Position numbers and translations under genes: made by a program. This document shows positions 5,366 through 12,032 of a DNA stretch of 12,032 nt, piece by piece. Numbering within the stretch: position 1 is the stretch's first letter; each line of letters begins with the position of its first letter. Below the pieces are notes generated by a model. That model had not been told where the DNA came from and did no database searches. It saw only the letters and a list, made by a program, of their open reading frames with translations. Source of the stretch: Patescibacteria group bacterium AH-259-L07 (lineage in GTDB: Bacteria; Patescibacteriota; Patescibacteriia; UBA2591; UBA6264); the NCBI GenBank assembly GCA_027718005.1, contig JALLOP010000038.1, positions 1-12,032 on the forward strand, given 5' to 3'.

Positions 5366-5776
5366 TTACTTTTTTGTTTCTTTTTTAATCACACCCCAGT
5401 GATATAAATAAAGCGGCAGACCAATTAAAATTAGGGCCAGATTAGTTGACGCATCACGATGCCTGCGAGAAGTAATTGGATCAATGTCTTGTCTTTGCTC
5501 TTCCCACTGTTTATAGTTCTGAATCATGCGTCTAATCTCTCCTTTTTCCTGCTCAGATAATCCCTCCTCACCTGCTTGAACCTTTTCTAATCTCTCTACG
5601 GGATAATAAATTGGTGGCCGCTTATACTCTAATCTCCTCTCCTCATCAGCCAAGGTAAATACAAACGAACGCAAACCCATGTCAACAAAACGAACGCTGC
5701 CAATAGTCAAAAGGACTAATCCAAGTAGGGCAAACACATATAAATAAATTGTACGTATTAAGCTATGACTTTTCAT
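5366..5776 (-). CDS. Small membrane protein, two TM segments around a charged helical domain
   Basis: A 136-aa protein. TM1 spans about residues 6-26 (IRTIYLYVFALLGLVLLTIG) and TM2 about 111-130 (TNLALILIGLPLYLYHWGVI). Between them lies a strongly charged soluble part (EERRLEYKRPP, GLSEQEKGEIRRMIQNYKQW, then QRQDIDPITSRR), probably helical. A lysine-rich tail follows TM2. It resembles small uncharacterised DUF5671-type membrane proteins common in CPR genomes, but I cannot confirm that. The start is ambiguous. ATG 5776 gives a natural MKSH N-terminus. An in-frame GTG at 5797 is preceded by AGGAG (5812-5808) with a 10-nt spacer. A longer frame to 5896 would overlap the neighbouring gene and read through a palindrome, so I reject it. 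Confidence 0.7.
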   Translation of the reverse strand: MKSHSLIRTIYLYVFALLGLVLLTIGSVRFVDMGLRSFVFTLADEERRLEYKRPPIYYPVERLEKVQAGEEGLSEQEKGEIRRMIQNYKQWEEQRQDIDPITSRRHRDASTNLALILIGLPLYLYHWGVIKKETKK

Positions 5777-5813
5777 ATAAAAACATAAAATGTTCACTAA
5801 TAACTTTCTCCTG

Positions 5814-5838
5814 ATTACGGAGGTCGGACCTCCGTAAT
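5814..5838 (-). repeat. Perfect 12-bp palindrome between two membrane-protein genes
   Basis: ATTACGGAGGTC (5814-5825), a single G, then GACCTCCGTAAT (5827-5838). As RNA it forms a 10-bp stem with a 5-nt loop. A TTTT run follows only on the plus strand (5839-5842), so it is not a normal terminator for the leftward genes. It could be an mRNA processing or stability hairpin, a protein-binding palindrome, or one copy of a dispersed repeat. Confidence 0.7.
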
Positions 5839-5846
5839 TTTTAGTA

Positions 5847-6245
5847 CTACAACATCTGTATCGTATCCATAACAATGCCAACGAGTAAAGCAACAACAGA
5901 TAAGAGAAAAATAAATAGTGAATTCCATCGTGCTTTAGAGGTTAAGGTAGTTTTAACTGTATAGTGAAGTGCTTGTTTTTGCTTTTTTTCTAAGTGTTTA
6001 ATACTCTCTACTGCTTCAATTAATTTATAATCCAGGACAAGCTCTGCACGCTTTTTTTGAATATCAAAGCGATGCCAAAAGTAAATAATAAATCCAATCG
6101 TGCCCATGTACCACGCAATCTTTACCCACACAGGACTGTAGAAATTAAGCACAATAATAATCCTGTATGAGAGCGTGGCAATAATGCCTGCCCAAAAGAA
6201 AAATAAACGAATCGGCTTTGCATGGGCTTTGATTGCTTCTTCCAT
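5847..6245 (-). CDS. Small membrane protein, about three TM segments
   Basis: A 132-aa protein of unknown family. TM1 is about residues 12-36 (PIRLFFFWAGIIATLSYRII onward), TM2 about 39-57 (VWVKIAWYMGTIGFIIYFW), and TM3 about 109-128 (SLFIFLLSVVALLVGIVMDT). A basic, helical loop of roughly 50 residues (RFDIQKKRAELV...SIKHLEKKQKQALHY) separates TM2 from TM3. No catalytic motif is visible. The start is ATG 6245 after an A/T-rich leader with no Shine-Dalgarno. It lies 31 nt downstream of the aconitase stop and 70 nt upstream of the next small membrane gene, and probably belongs to the same transcript. Confidence 0.75.
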   Translation of the reverse strand: MEEAIKAHAKPIRLFFFWAGIIATLSYRIIIVLNFYSPVWVKIAWYMGTIGFIIYFWHRFDIQKKRAELVLDYKLIEAVESIKHLEKKQKQALHYTVKTTLTSKARWNSLFIFLLSVVALLVGIVMDTIQML

Positions 6246-6276
6246 AATTATAAATTTTTCAGATTTTATTTTGGTC

Positions 6277-8448
6277 TTATGTTGTTTGATTTCTCAAATG
6301 ATTAATCAACCCTCCGGCAAGCACAATTGCGCGTTCGCGCTCGTTAAACATATGTTGAACTAAAAATTCTTGATTGCCCATTACAAGCGTTATCGTCTCA
6401 CTTCCTGAAGCAAGCTCCTCTCGGACTTTGGGCAGCGTCACTGTCTGATCAGATCGAACATGAGGCGTCTGGCGTTTCCCTTTAGGTGCTTCCTCCAACC
6501 ACAATACAGCATCATAGAGCTCATCGGAAATGACGAGCGGCAGAACACCCTGCTCAATAAGGTTCGTGCGATGAATTCTCGCGAAGGACTGTGCACAGAC
6601 AGCATGCACGTCAAGCTCAACCATGACCATCGCAGCCGCCTCGCGGCTTGAGCCCTGCCCGTAATTGCGCCCGGCAAAAACAAACCCTGCCACGCCCTCA
6701 CGCTGCGCTTCTTTCGCAATACGATAAAACTCGGAAGCGCCCTCATCTCGTGAGGGCATTTCCTTCTCAAAGGTGTGCTTGGCAATATCCCCCACGTGAG
6801 ATCTCTTTCCCATTACAATCACCCCGTCGGGAGAAATCGATCCTGTTGAAATGTTATCTCCAAATTTGGCGATTACCATTCCTCGAAGCGTCTCCCTTAG
6901 TACACCCTTCTGCGGAGGAGAAATAATATGAGGGCCTCTTACAATCGTTACGGCCCGCCTTTTTTGAGAAGATGTAATTGGCTTCACAAACAAATGATCT
7001 GTAAAATCGTCATCTCGAACTTCATAGGTACCAACCTCAGGATATTTTCCAAGCCGTCTCGGATCGGTGATGACACCATGGAATGCTGATGCCGCCGCGG
7101 TTTCAGGGCTTGCAAGGTACACCCGATCTTCTTTTGTCCCGCTTCGGCCGGGGAAGTTGCGGTTCATGGTGCGCAGAGAGTTCGTTCCGCTTGGGGGAGC
7201 TCCTCCCATGCCAACGCAAGGCCCGCAGGCTGACTCAAGAATAACCCCTCCGGCCTCCCGCAAATCTTTTAAGAATCCTTTGCGCTCCATCACGTTAAGA
7301 ATCTGATGCGACCCAGGACTTATCAAAAGCTGAAGCAGGCGCTTCCCGTCTGGTGTATCAACGAGAGGCACGCGCCGTCCTTCAAGCACCTTTGCAATGA
7401 TGGCAAGATCCTCATACCAGGAGTTCACAGAACTGCCGACACATACTTGTGCTACCAGCGTTCCTTCAACCTCTTCCACGCTCACCACATTGTCGGGATT
7501 GGAAGGACAGGCAATAAGGGGCTCAAGTGTCTCAAGATTGACGTCCACCGTCATATCGTACTGTGCTCCTTTATCCGCTCTCATGGGCCGATACTGTTTC
7601 TCTCTTTTCTGGAGACGAAGAAACTCATACGTTCTTTCATCTGAAGGAAAGAGAGCGGTGGCGTTTAGTTCTGCCGCCATGTTGGCAATCGTTGCGCGCT
7701 GAGGCACGCTCAGCGCCCCAACCCCTGAACCGTCGAACTCAAGAATAAGGGTACCGCCGATCCCAGCGACTTCCGTCCCCCAGTTGACACTAAAACGGCG
7801 CAAAAGCTCAAGAATAATATCTTTTGCCGAAACCCATGGTCGCAGATGTCCCGTCAGATGAATCTGAACTACCTTTGGCGTACGAAGCCATAAAGGATGC
7901 CCCGCAAGGAGCACCGCGACGCTCAGCCCGCCAGCCCCAAGGGCGATAGCTCCCATGGCTCCCGAGGTTGTCGTATGGCTATCTGAACCAACCACGATTG
8001 CTCCGGGCTTTGCGAACCGCTCGACATGAACCTGATGGCAGATGCCGTTGCCCATTGGGGAGTACCATATCCCATACCTCATGGCAAACGAAAGTAAAAA
8101 AGCATGATCGTCGGCGTTGCGCTCGTCAATTTGCTTGATGTTGTGGTCAACATATTGGACCGCAAGCGGAACCTGAACCTTATCAAGCCCGAACTTCTCA
8201 AACTGCAAAAGCGGCGTCATTCCATCCTCCAACGCCTCATCAATAACAAGCTCTTCGTTCTGCCACGATCCGGGCTTCAAGGACGGATGCCCTTCGATTG
8301 GCTCAAGAAACCGCTCAAACTGCATACAGGCCTGGGTGCCCGTGGCATCCTGCATCAAGACCTGATCTACCTTAAGTGCGATATCGCCGCCAGAAAGAAC
8401 TTCAACCAGGTGTTTCTCAATGATTTTTCGGGCAAAATTTTTCCTCAT
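6277..8448 (-). CDS. Aconitate hydratase (Aquifex-type / putative aconitase family)
   Basis: A 723-aa aconitase that isomerises citrate and isocitrate using a [4Fe-4S] cluster. The three cluster ligands are present: Cys336 (QVCVGSSVNSWYEDL) and Cys408/Cys411 (ESACGPCVGMG). Other family signatures are VGSDSHTTTSGAMGAIALG (153-171), RNFPGRSGTKEDRVYLASPE (430-449), GDNISTGSISPDG (530-542) and the swivel-domain NYGQGSSREAAAMV (595-608). Domain order is catalytic domains 1-3, linker, then C-terminal swivel, with no N-terminal HEAT domain, so it is not AcnB-type. Related LeuC/LeuD enzymes are normally split, which argues against isopropylmalate isomerase. No citrate synthase or isocitrate dehydrogenase is nearby. 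The gene is clearly GC-richer than its neighbours, suggesting acquisition. It follows the PPC gene by 23 nt. Confidence 0.93.
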   Translation of the reverse strand: MRKNFARKIIEKHLVEVLSGGDIALKVDQVLMQDATGTQACMQFERFLEPIEGHPSLKPGSWQNEELVIDEALEDGMTPLLQFEKFGLDKVQVPLAVQYVDHNIKQIDERNADDHAFLLSFAMRYGIWYSPMGNGICHQVHVERFAKPGAIVVGSDSHTTTSGAMGAIALGAGGLSVAVLLAGHPLWLRTPKVVQIHLTGHLRPWVSAKDIILELLRRFSVNWGTEVAGIGGTLILEFDGSGVGALSVPQRATIANMAAELNATALFPSDERTYEFLRLQKREKQYRPMRADKGAQYDMTVDVNLETLEPLIACPSNPDNVVSVEEVEGTLVAQVCVGSSVNSWYEDLAIIAKVLEGRRVPLVDTPDGKRLLQLLISPGSHQILNVMERKGFLKDLREAGGVILESACGPCVGMGGAPPSGTNSLRTMNRNFPGRSGTKEDRVYLASPETAAASAFHGVITDPRRLGKYPEVGTYEVRDDDFTDHLFVKPITSSQKRRAVTIVRGPHIISPPQKGVLRETLRGMVIAKFGDNISTGSISPDGVIVMGKRSHVGDIAKHTFEKEMPSRDEGASEFYRIAKEAQREGVAGFVFAGRNYGQGSSREAAAMVMVELDVHAVCAQSFARIHRTNLIEQGVLPLVISDELYDAVLWLEEAPKGKRQTPHVRSDQTVTLPKVREELASGSETITLVMGNQEFLVQHMFNERERAIVLAGGLINHLRNQTT

Positions 8449-8471
8449 ATATATTCAATATTTTTTACTGT

Positions 8472-8891
8472 TTAGGACAATAATTTTAAACCGATATCTT
8501 TTGAAAATTCTCTTTGCAACTCGCCGTCAAAACTCTTAAGATACAGTTCAAGTGTTGGGCCAACTACTAAAGCATTAATATGGCCGCCAAATGTTTTCAT
8601 ATTTTGATCCCCAAAAACGCCATGAGCATGGATAATTAATTCTTTACTAGATACCGCAACATTGCCAACAATATTTAAAATCTCTACGGGTTGCTTAAAT
8701 TTCTTATTTTGATACTTTTTCTGAGCTAAATTATAGTATGCGATTTCACCCTTTAATGCCGCTCCTAACCCATGGAAAAAGCCGGCCTGAATACCATGCT
8801 CTCTACAAAAATCCTTTAACAAAGGTATAAATTCATCTCCTTTATCAAATCGCAAAACATACTCATATTGACTTGTAAGTATTGGTTTCAT
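8472..8891 (-). CDS. PPC/DUF296 domain protein
   Basis: A 139-aa single-domain protein with the PPC (plants and prokaryotes conserved, PF03479) pattern: YEYVLRFDKGDEFIPLLKDF (9-28), GIQAGFFHGLGAALKGEIAYY (33-53), LIIHAHGVFGD (85-95) and FGGHINALVVGP (101-112). His88, His90 and His104 form the conserved histidine set that binds metal in some prokaryotic members. The family forms trimers. In plants the domain accompanies AT-hooks, but here there is no DNA-binding extension, and the prokaryotic function is not settled. The length is normal for a stand-alone PPC protein. A promoter lies directly upstream, and the gene heads the run PPC - aconitase - two membrane proteins - PCD. Confidence 0.88.
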   Translation of the reverse strand: MKPILTSQYEYVLRFDKGDEFIPLLKDFCREHGIQAGFFHGLGAALKGEIAYYNLAQKKYQNKKFKQPVEILNIVGNVAVSSKELIIHAHGVFGDQNMKTFGGHINALVVGPTLELYLKSFDGELQREFSKDIGLKLLS

Positions 8892-8907
8892 AAAATTTAG
8901 TATTTTT

Positions 8908-8935
8908 ATTGTAGCAGATGTATGGCGTTGGTCAA
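8908..8935 (-). promoter_or_regulatory. Probable promoter of the PPC-aconitase operon
   Basis: On the minus strand TTGACC (8935-8930), a 16-nt spacer and TACAAT (8913-8908); each box matches consensus at 5 of 6 positions. It starts just after the terminator of the PRTase-like gene, giving a short leader before the ATG at 8891. Confidence 0.6.
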
Positions 8936-8937
8936 AT

Positions 8938-8970
8938 AAAAAACATTGGCAGGTTCAACCCGCCAATGTT
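8938..8970 (-). terminator. Intrinsic terminator of the PRTase-like gene
   Basis: AACATTGGC (8942-8950) pairs perfectly with GCCAATGTT (8962-8970). Read leftwards, the stem is followed by six T (the A run 8938-8943, partly within the stem). It lies 9 nt past the stop of the gene at 8980 and separates that gene from the PPC operon. Confidence 0.8.
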
Positions 8971-8979
8971 ATACATTTA

Positions 8980-9720
8980 TTATACTAATTTGGAAAATTC
9001 AGAAGCCAATGTTTTTATATCTTCGCGTGACTGTTTAACCTCTTCGGGGTCCCTCAGCTTACTTCGTCTAGGGTGCGGACCTCCTTTCCTTGCCCTTTGC
9101 ACACCAGTTGCTTTATATTTAAAATACAAACTTTTTGCTCCTATCTCGCCAATCGATCCATATATAGCATTTTTTGCGGGATTAGTTTTATACGATAACG
9201 GATCCTGTCCGAGCGAAACAGTTGCTATATCAAAATTAATGCCATTCGATTTTAAAGTATTTGCTAAAAATTTAATAGTGCCTCCGCTCTCTATATGCTC
9301 GGTTACTAATAATGTTTTGCCAAGTGCCTCTTTCTTTTTAGATATAAAATCATTAACATCAAATTCTGCTTCAGGGTGTCGGACCCGGCCCCCGGCAATA
9401 AAATAAATAGGTATCTTTTCTTTACCCTCTTGCTCTTTTTTTGTATTAATAATTTTATGCAAAAACAAAGAAACTAATCTTCCGCTTGCCTCATCGCTCA
9501 ATACGGTATCATAATCAGTAAATTTATCTTTAAGCTTAGCAACTAAACACGCTAACGATTCAAGTAAATTACTGTTCTGAAACACCTCTGATTTCATCTT
9601 TGTTTCCAGATTTTCAATATCAAGAGTATTTTGTACTCTCTCACGTATTGTTTCATCTCTCGCCTTATATGCCCGTTCAAAAACCTCTTTATCAATTTTT
9701 TTTAAATCTATTATTTCCAT
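8980..9720 (-). CDS. Phosphoribosyltransferase-like protein
   Basis: A 246-aa protein. Its core resembles a type I PRTase: the strand DYDTVLSDEASGRLVSLFLH, the strand IPIYFIAGGR, and then GKTLLVTEHIESGGTIKF, which lines up with the PRPP-binding loop (hydrophobic strand, two acidic residues, small residues, GGT). Usual loops read (D/E)(D/E)xxxxGxT; here the acids are the Glu of TEH and of IES, separated rather than paired. The C-terminal tail is basic (ARKGGPHPRRSKLRDP) and not part of the usual fold. The first 60 residues form a charged helical extension. Such orphan PRT-like proteins are common in CPR genomes and their substrate is unknown. I place the start at the ATG at 9720, which has an A/T-rich leader like its neighbours. 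An in-frame ATG at 9747 adds nine residues. It ends at a strong terminator and is probably monocistronic. Confidence 0.7.
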   Translation of the reverse strand: MEIIDLKKIDKEVFERAYKARDETIRERVQNTLDIENLETKMKSEVFQNSNLLESLACLVAKLKDKFTDYDTVLSDEASGRLVSLFLHKIINTKKEQEGKEKIPIYFIAGGRVRHPEAEFDVNDFISKKKEALGKTLLVTEHIESGGTIKFLANTLKSNGINFDIATVSLGQDPLSYKTNPAKNAIYGSIGEIGAKSLYFKYKATGVQRARKGGPHPRRSKLRDPEEVKQSREDIKTLASEFSKLV

Positions 9721-9827
9721 AAAAATAATATAAATGTGGCTGGACATCGTGGAGGATGTTAGAACTATAATCCAGTGACAAAGTGAGTATATTTATATAC
9801 CAGATTTAAGTCCACAGATGTGATTTT

Positions 9828-9836
9828 ATTATAGCA
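9828..9836 (-). promoter_or_regulatory. Extended -10 promoter candidate for the PRTase-like gene
   Basis: The minus strand reads TGCTATAAT (9836-9828), a perfect extended -10 (TGnTATAAT), with no recognisable -35 at 15-19 nt. The leader to the ATG at 9720 would be about 100 nt. The rest of the 9721-9973 gap shows no ORF, RNA gene or convincing terminator for the glycosyltransferase gene. Confidence 0.45.
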
Positions 9837-9973
9837 GGCATGACTCCTCTACGGCCTCAACCTTGTGCTTGCTTGTACAGTTGATCCCATGACAATTTTT
9901 TTCATCGAGCCCTCCGTTTCAAAGGTATATGACCGCTTAAATTGTTGTATAAAGGGGTTCTGGAATCAAGGCT

Positions 9974-11092
9974 TTATAGAAATTGCCGTTCGAGGTATTT
10001 TATGATTCTTTGTTGGCCCGGACCACGCAATAAAACATTTTTATCTTGTTTTATTGCCTTTACAAAACGTGGATTATTTTCAATAAAATATGAGAGCCTC
10101 TTTTTGTCAAATCCTGGATATGATATGCCGAATCTATGTTTGTCGATAATATGTGCGTTCATGTGTTGTTCGTATACTGCAAGTGGAATTGCATATACAG
10201 GTATTCCCAAATACATGGCTTCTGAAACAAGAGTATGACCCGCTGTTGATATTATACCAGTACACTCTTGAAGCACTTTATAAAAACGGGGGTTTCCCGG
10301 TTTGTAAAAATGAATATTATGAAAAGGGTGTTTCTTTAAATTTTTGACATGAATATTGGATGTAAAAATATGAAAGTCTACATTTTTCTGTGATGCGCAT
10401 ATACTTGCTACATCGCCTATAGGCTGCATAAACTCTCGCTGTGATGAAATGTATACGAGAATAGAACGCTTGTCTCTATGACGGTTGCGATCAATTTTGA
10501 CTATCGAATCTTTAAGAATCGGTGGGTATATATGAACAACCTCAACACCCCTTCCTTTTGCCGGAACACTAAAAAACGAAGTTGCTATCCGTGCACCAGC
10601 ATGTGGAAAAAACATACGTAAACGCATTATTTCATCTCTATAAATAAAACCGTTTAAAGTAGACGGAAAATTTCCTGATAAATATTTACTCTGTTGGTCG
10701 ATCGTTACAAGCGGGACGTTATAAGCATAAGCATACTGCGCGCTAACGGGTTCATAGTCCGTAATAACAAGGTCAGGCTTGCCAAGTATTTTAAATGCTT
10801 TGACGAAAGCTTTAGAATTAATTCTCAAATAATCTTGCTGGTTGGCGCTTAAACGAGCCGTTTCCTCAAAGTCAAGACCATCATGACTACCAACATAAAA
10901 AGGAACCGCTACACGAACAATGGTTACTGATTTTTTATTGCGGAAATGATAGGAATAATACTTATAACTTTCTCCATAAGCAAAGATAACGATTCGGCTA
11001 GTATGCAAAAAATGTTCAATTATTGGTAATTGGCGATATGTGTGGCCGCTACCAATACCACAAACTCCGTAAAGTATTTTGTGTTTCCTCAT
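9974..11092 (-). CDS. GT-B glycosyltransferase (MurG/GT28-like)
   Basis: A 372-aa protein with GT-B architecture. The N-terminal Rossmann half starts KILYGVCGIGSGHTYRQLP (5-23), where GxGSGH is the acceptor-side glycine loop typical of MurG/GT28-like and PF13528-type enzymes. The C-terminal half contains ILVYISS (211-217) and STAGHTLVSEAMYLGIPVYA (282-301), the nucleotide-sugar binding segment, followed by PLAVYEQHMNA (303-313). No transmembrane helix is present, so a peripheral membrane or cytosolic location is expected. Donor and acceptor cannot be read from sequence; MurG itself is unlikely because no cell-wall cluster surrounds it. The ATG overlaps the stop of the HprK-like gene as ATGA, implying translational coupling and a shared task. 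Confidence 0.85.
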   Translation of the reverse strand: MRKHKILYGVCGIGSGHTYRQLPIIEHFLHTSRIVIFAYGESYKYYSYHFRNKKSVTIVRVAVPFYVGSHDGLDFEETARLSANQQDYLRINSKAFVKAFKILGKPDLVITDYEPVSAQYAYAYNVPLVTIDQQSKYLSGNFPSTLNGFIYRDEIMRLRMFFPHAGARIATSFFSVPAKGRGVEVVHIYPPILKDSIVKIDRNRHRDKRSILVYISSQREFMQPIGDVASICASQKNVDFHIFTSNIHVKNLKKHPFHNIHFYKPGNPRFYKVLQECTGIISTAGHTLVSEAMYLGIPVYAIPLAVYEQHMNAHIIDKHRFGISYPGFDKKRLSYFIENNPRFVKAIKQDKNVLLRGPGQQRIIKYLERQFL

Positions 11093-11982
11093 AGATTTTT
11101 AATTGTATTGGCAATAAAAGAAACGGATCCGTTAACTGTGTATACCGATATATGAGGCAATGATCTGCTTAATAATGACACAAGTTGCCTTTGAGTTCCC
11201 TCCGGCGGCGTGCCCACAAAAACATCTTTGCCATCACATACTATGGTATCCGCATTTACTCTATCCAAGAAGTAAGGATATAACATGTGAAGCGCTCTTT
11301 CGGGATTTAATTTGCTACACTCTTCTACGCCATCGTTGATTCTGACAATAACAATTGATTTTATTTTTACAGAAGACTCGGAAGCGTATTTATTCTTTTC
11401 AAGCAAAAAGGCTTTTCGATTTTGGTAATGGACCATATGTTCAACAGTGGGCATATACCGGTTAAAATCTGCGGTATTCATGGTCATAATTTTTGTTCCA
11501 GCAACAGCATTAATCGTGCCGTCACGCTTAAATGAAACGAGTGTCTTGTTTCCGGAAAAAATCTTAGTTCTATATTTATTGACCATTTGTAACGTGATAG
11601 ATGTCTTGCCAACGCCGGAGTGCCCAACGATCAAAGTATAATTATTGATCCCCACACATGTCGCATGAATAGGATAAAGACCACGCGATAACCAATTGAT
11701 ACGAGCTGTACTATACAGCAAGTGGAAAATATCAAGTATAGAAGATTCTCCCCTCCAGTGGCCGTAAATAGTTATGTGGTTGCCGCGGCGAACCATATGT
11801 CTTGCAGCTGATTCAATGTATTTAACTGTTATACTAATTTTGTCTGGTTTTGATCGTAAAAAATTAAGACCCGGCAGGTAAGCTTGTGCTAAAAAACGAA
11901 CATCATTATCAGAAAGAAAATCTCGCTTGCTTGTTAAACATATATTGAGGTTTGATGGAAGCGACAAAAAGAAATCATGCAT
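11089..11982 (-). CDS. HPr kinase/phosphorylase-like P-loop protein
   Basis: A 297-aa protein with GLYPIHATCVGINNYTLIVG (101-120) leading into the Walker A HSGVGKTS (121-128). The His-containing strand just before the P-loop is the layout of HprK and HprK-related kinases. After it, where HprK has a DD pair (SDDxxxL), this protein reads FSGNKTLVSF (142-151), and the later AGTKIMTM (161-168) stands where HprK has its PGxPxxR-like loop. No HprK-type N-terminal DRTGG domain is apparent. HPr phosphorylation is therefore unlikely. It is better seen as one of the HprK-like proteins found with glycosyltransferase or peptide-tailoring genes. It overlaps the glycosyltransferase gene by 4 nt. The start ATG at 11982 lies 13 nt from a possible upstream stop, which suggests a longer operon. 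Confidence 0.75.
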   Translation of the reverse strand: MHDFFLSLPSNLNICLTSKRDFLSDNDVRFLAQAYLPGLNFLRSKPDKISITVKYIESAARHMVRRGNHITIYGHWRGESSILDIFHLLYSTARINWLSRGLYPIHATCVGINNYTLIVGHSGVGKTSITLQMVNKYRTKIFSGNKTLVSFKRDGTINAVAGTKIMTMNTADFNRYMPTVEHMVHYQNRKAFLLEKNKYASESSVKIKSIVIVRINDGVEECSKLNPERALHMLYPYFLDRVNADTIVCDGKDVFVGTPPEGTQRQLVSLLSRSLPHISVYTVNGSVSFIANTIKNL

Positions 11983-11995
11983 AATCTTAAATCAA

Positions 11996-12032
11996 CTACT
12001 TAAATAATCTTTGTGACTGTTCAAACACAAGT
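11996..12032 (-). CDS. Possible 3' end of an upstream gene
   Basis: One minus-strand frame stays open from the window edge to a TAG at 11998-11996, reading LVFEQSQRLFK, 13 nt before the HprK-like start. A second frame reaches a TGA at 11994-11992 and cannot be excluded, so the call is only that an upstream co-oriented gene probably ends here. Confidence 0.3.
   Translation of the reverse strand, partial: LVFEQSQRLFK

Noticed and set aside
5777..5896. Longer N-terminus (176 aa) for the membrane protein at 5366
   Set aside because: It would overlap the upstream gene by 50 nt, encode the palindrome, and start with an unnatural Cys/Arg-rich sequence. ATG 5776 or GTG 5797 is more plausible.
6438..7748. 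Several open frames of 60-115 aa on both strands inside the aconitase gene
   Set aside because: They are shadows produced by the higher GC of the aconitase gene. The aconitase frame carries all family motifs without interruption.
8942..8970. GGTTCAACCC in the hairpin as a tRNA T-arm
   Set aside because: No acceptor, D or anticodon arms surround it. The hairpin with a following T run is a terminator.
9361..9400. GGGTGTCGGACCC-like palindrome inside the PRTase-like gene as a copy of the 5814 element
   Set aside because: Only the central TCGGACC core is shared. It is explained by coding sequence and lacks the long arms.
1..12032. CRISPR array, rRNA or complete insertion sequence
   Set aside because: No regularly spaced repeats, no rRNA-like conserved blocks and no transposase motifs were seen on either strand.

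Overview
This window looks like chromosomal DNA from a small-genome, AT-rich bacterium, most likely an uncultivated Patescibacteria/CPR-type lineage. That placement is inference. It rests on the AT-rich background, short and tightly packed genes, mostly SD-poor starts preceded by A/T-rich leaders, and the mix of families (PPC/DUF296, MazG-like, NADAR, orphan PRTase-like and small membrane proteins). No rRNA, tRNA or phylogenetic marker gene is present. Every convincing protein gene (13 complete, 1 partial, 1 doubtful fragment) lies on the minus strand. The only plus-strand gene I can support is a small structured RNA.

Right edge (12032 to 9974, in transcription order): the tail of a possible upstream gene, an HprK-like P-loop kinase homologue and a GT-B glycosyltransferase. 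The last two overlap by ATGA and are probably translationally coupled, which suggests cell-surface glycan work. A 253-nt gap with an extended -10 promoter leads to a phosphoribosyltransferase-like gene (9720-8980), which ends in a good intrinsic terminator.

Centre (8891 to 5026): a promoter at 8908-8935 can drive PPC/DUF296 protein - aconitase - two small membrane proteins - pterin-4a-carbinolamine dehydratase. The aconitase is visibly GC-richer than everything around it and is a transfer candidate. A perfect 12-bp palindrome sits between the two membrane genes. Next comes a monocistronic 105-aa orphan with consensus -35 and -10 boxes and the only strong Shine-Dalgarno in the window.

Region 4587-4297 has no gene. 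It holds a hairpin downstream of the orphan, a 19-bp perfect inverted repeat flanked by TCAAA direct repeats (MITE-like), and a degenerate relative of the same repeat next to the mazG-like start.

Left part (4296 to 1): MazG-like pyrophosphohydrolase - NADAR (YbiA-like) N-glycosidase - zincin-like protein B - [plus-strand structured RNA with its own promoter and terminator] - zincin-like protein A - OGG1/AlkA-type HhH glycosylase homologue - Mth938-like protein (cut by the window edge). Proteins A and B are tandem paralogues with HEMxH zinc motifs. The combination of house-cleaning NTPase, ADP-ribose/riboflavin-intermediate N-glycosidase, paired putative metallopeptidases and a DNA glycosylase homologue suggests a nucleotide/DNA damage or stress neighbourhood. 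The structured RNA between the paralogues is the most interesting unexplained element.
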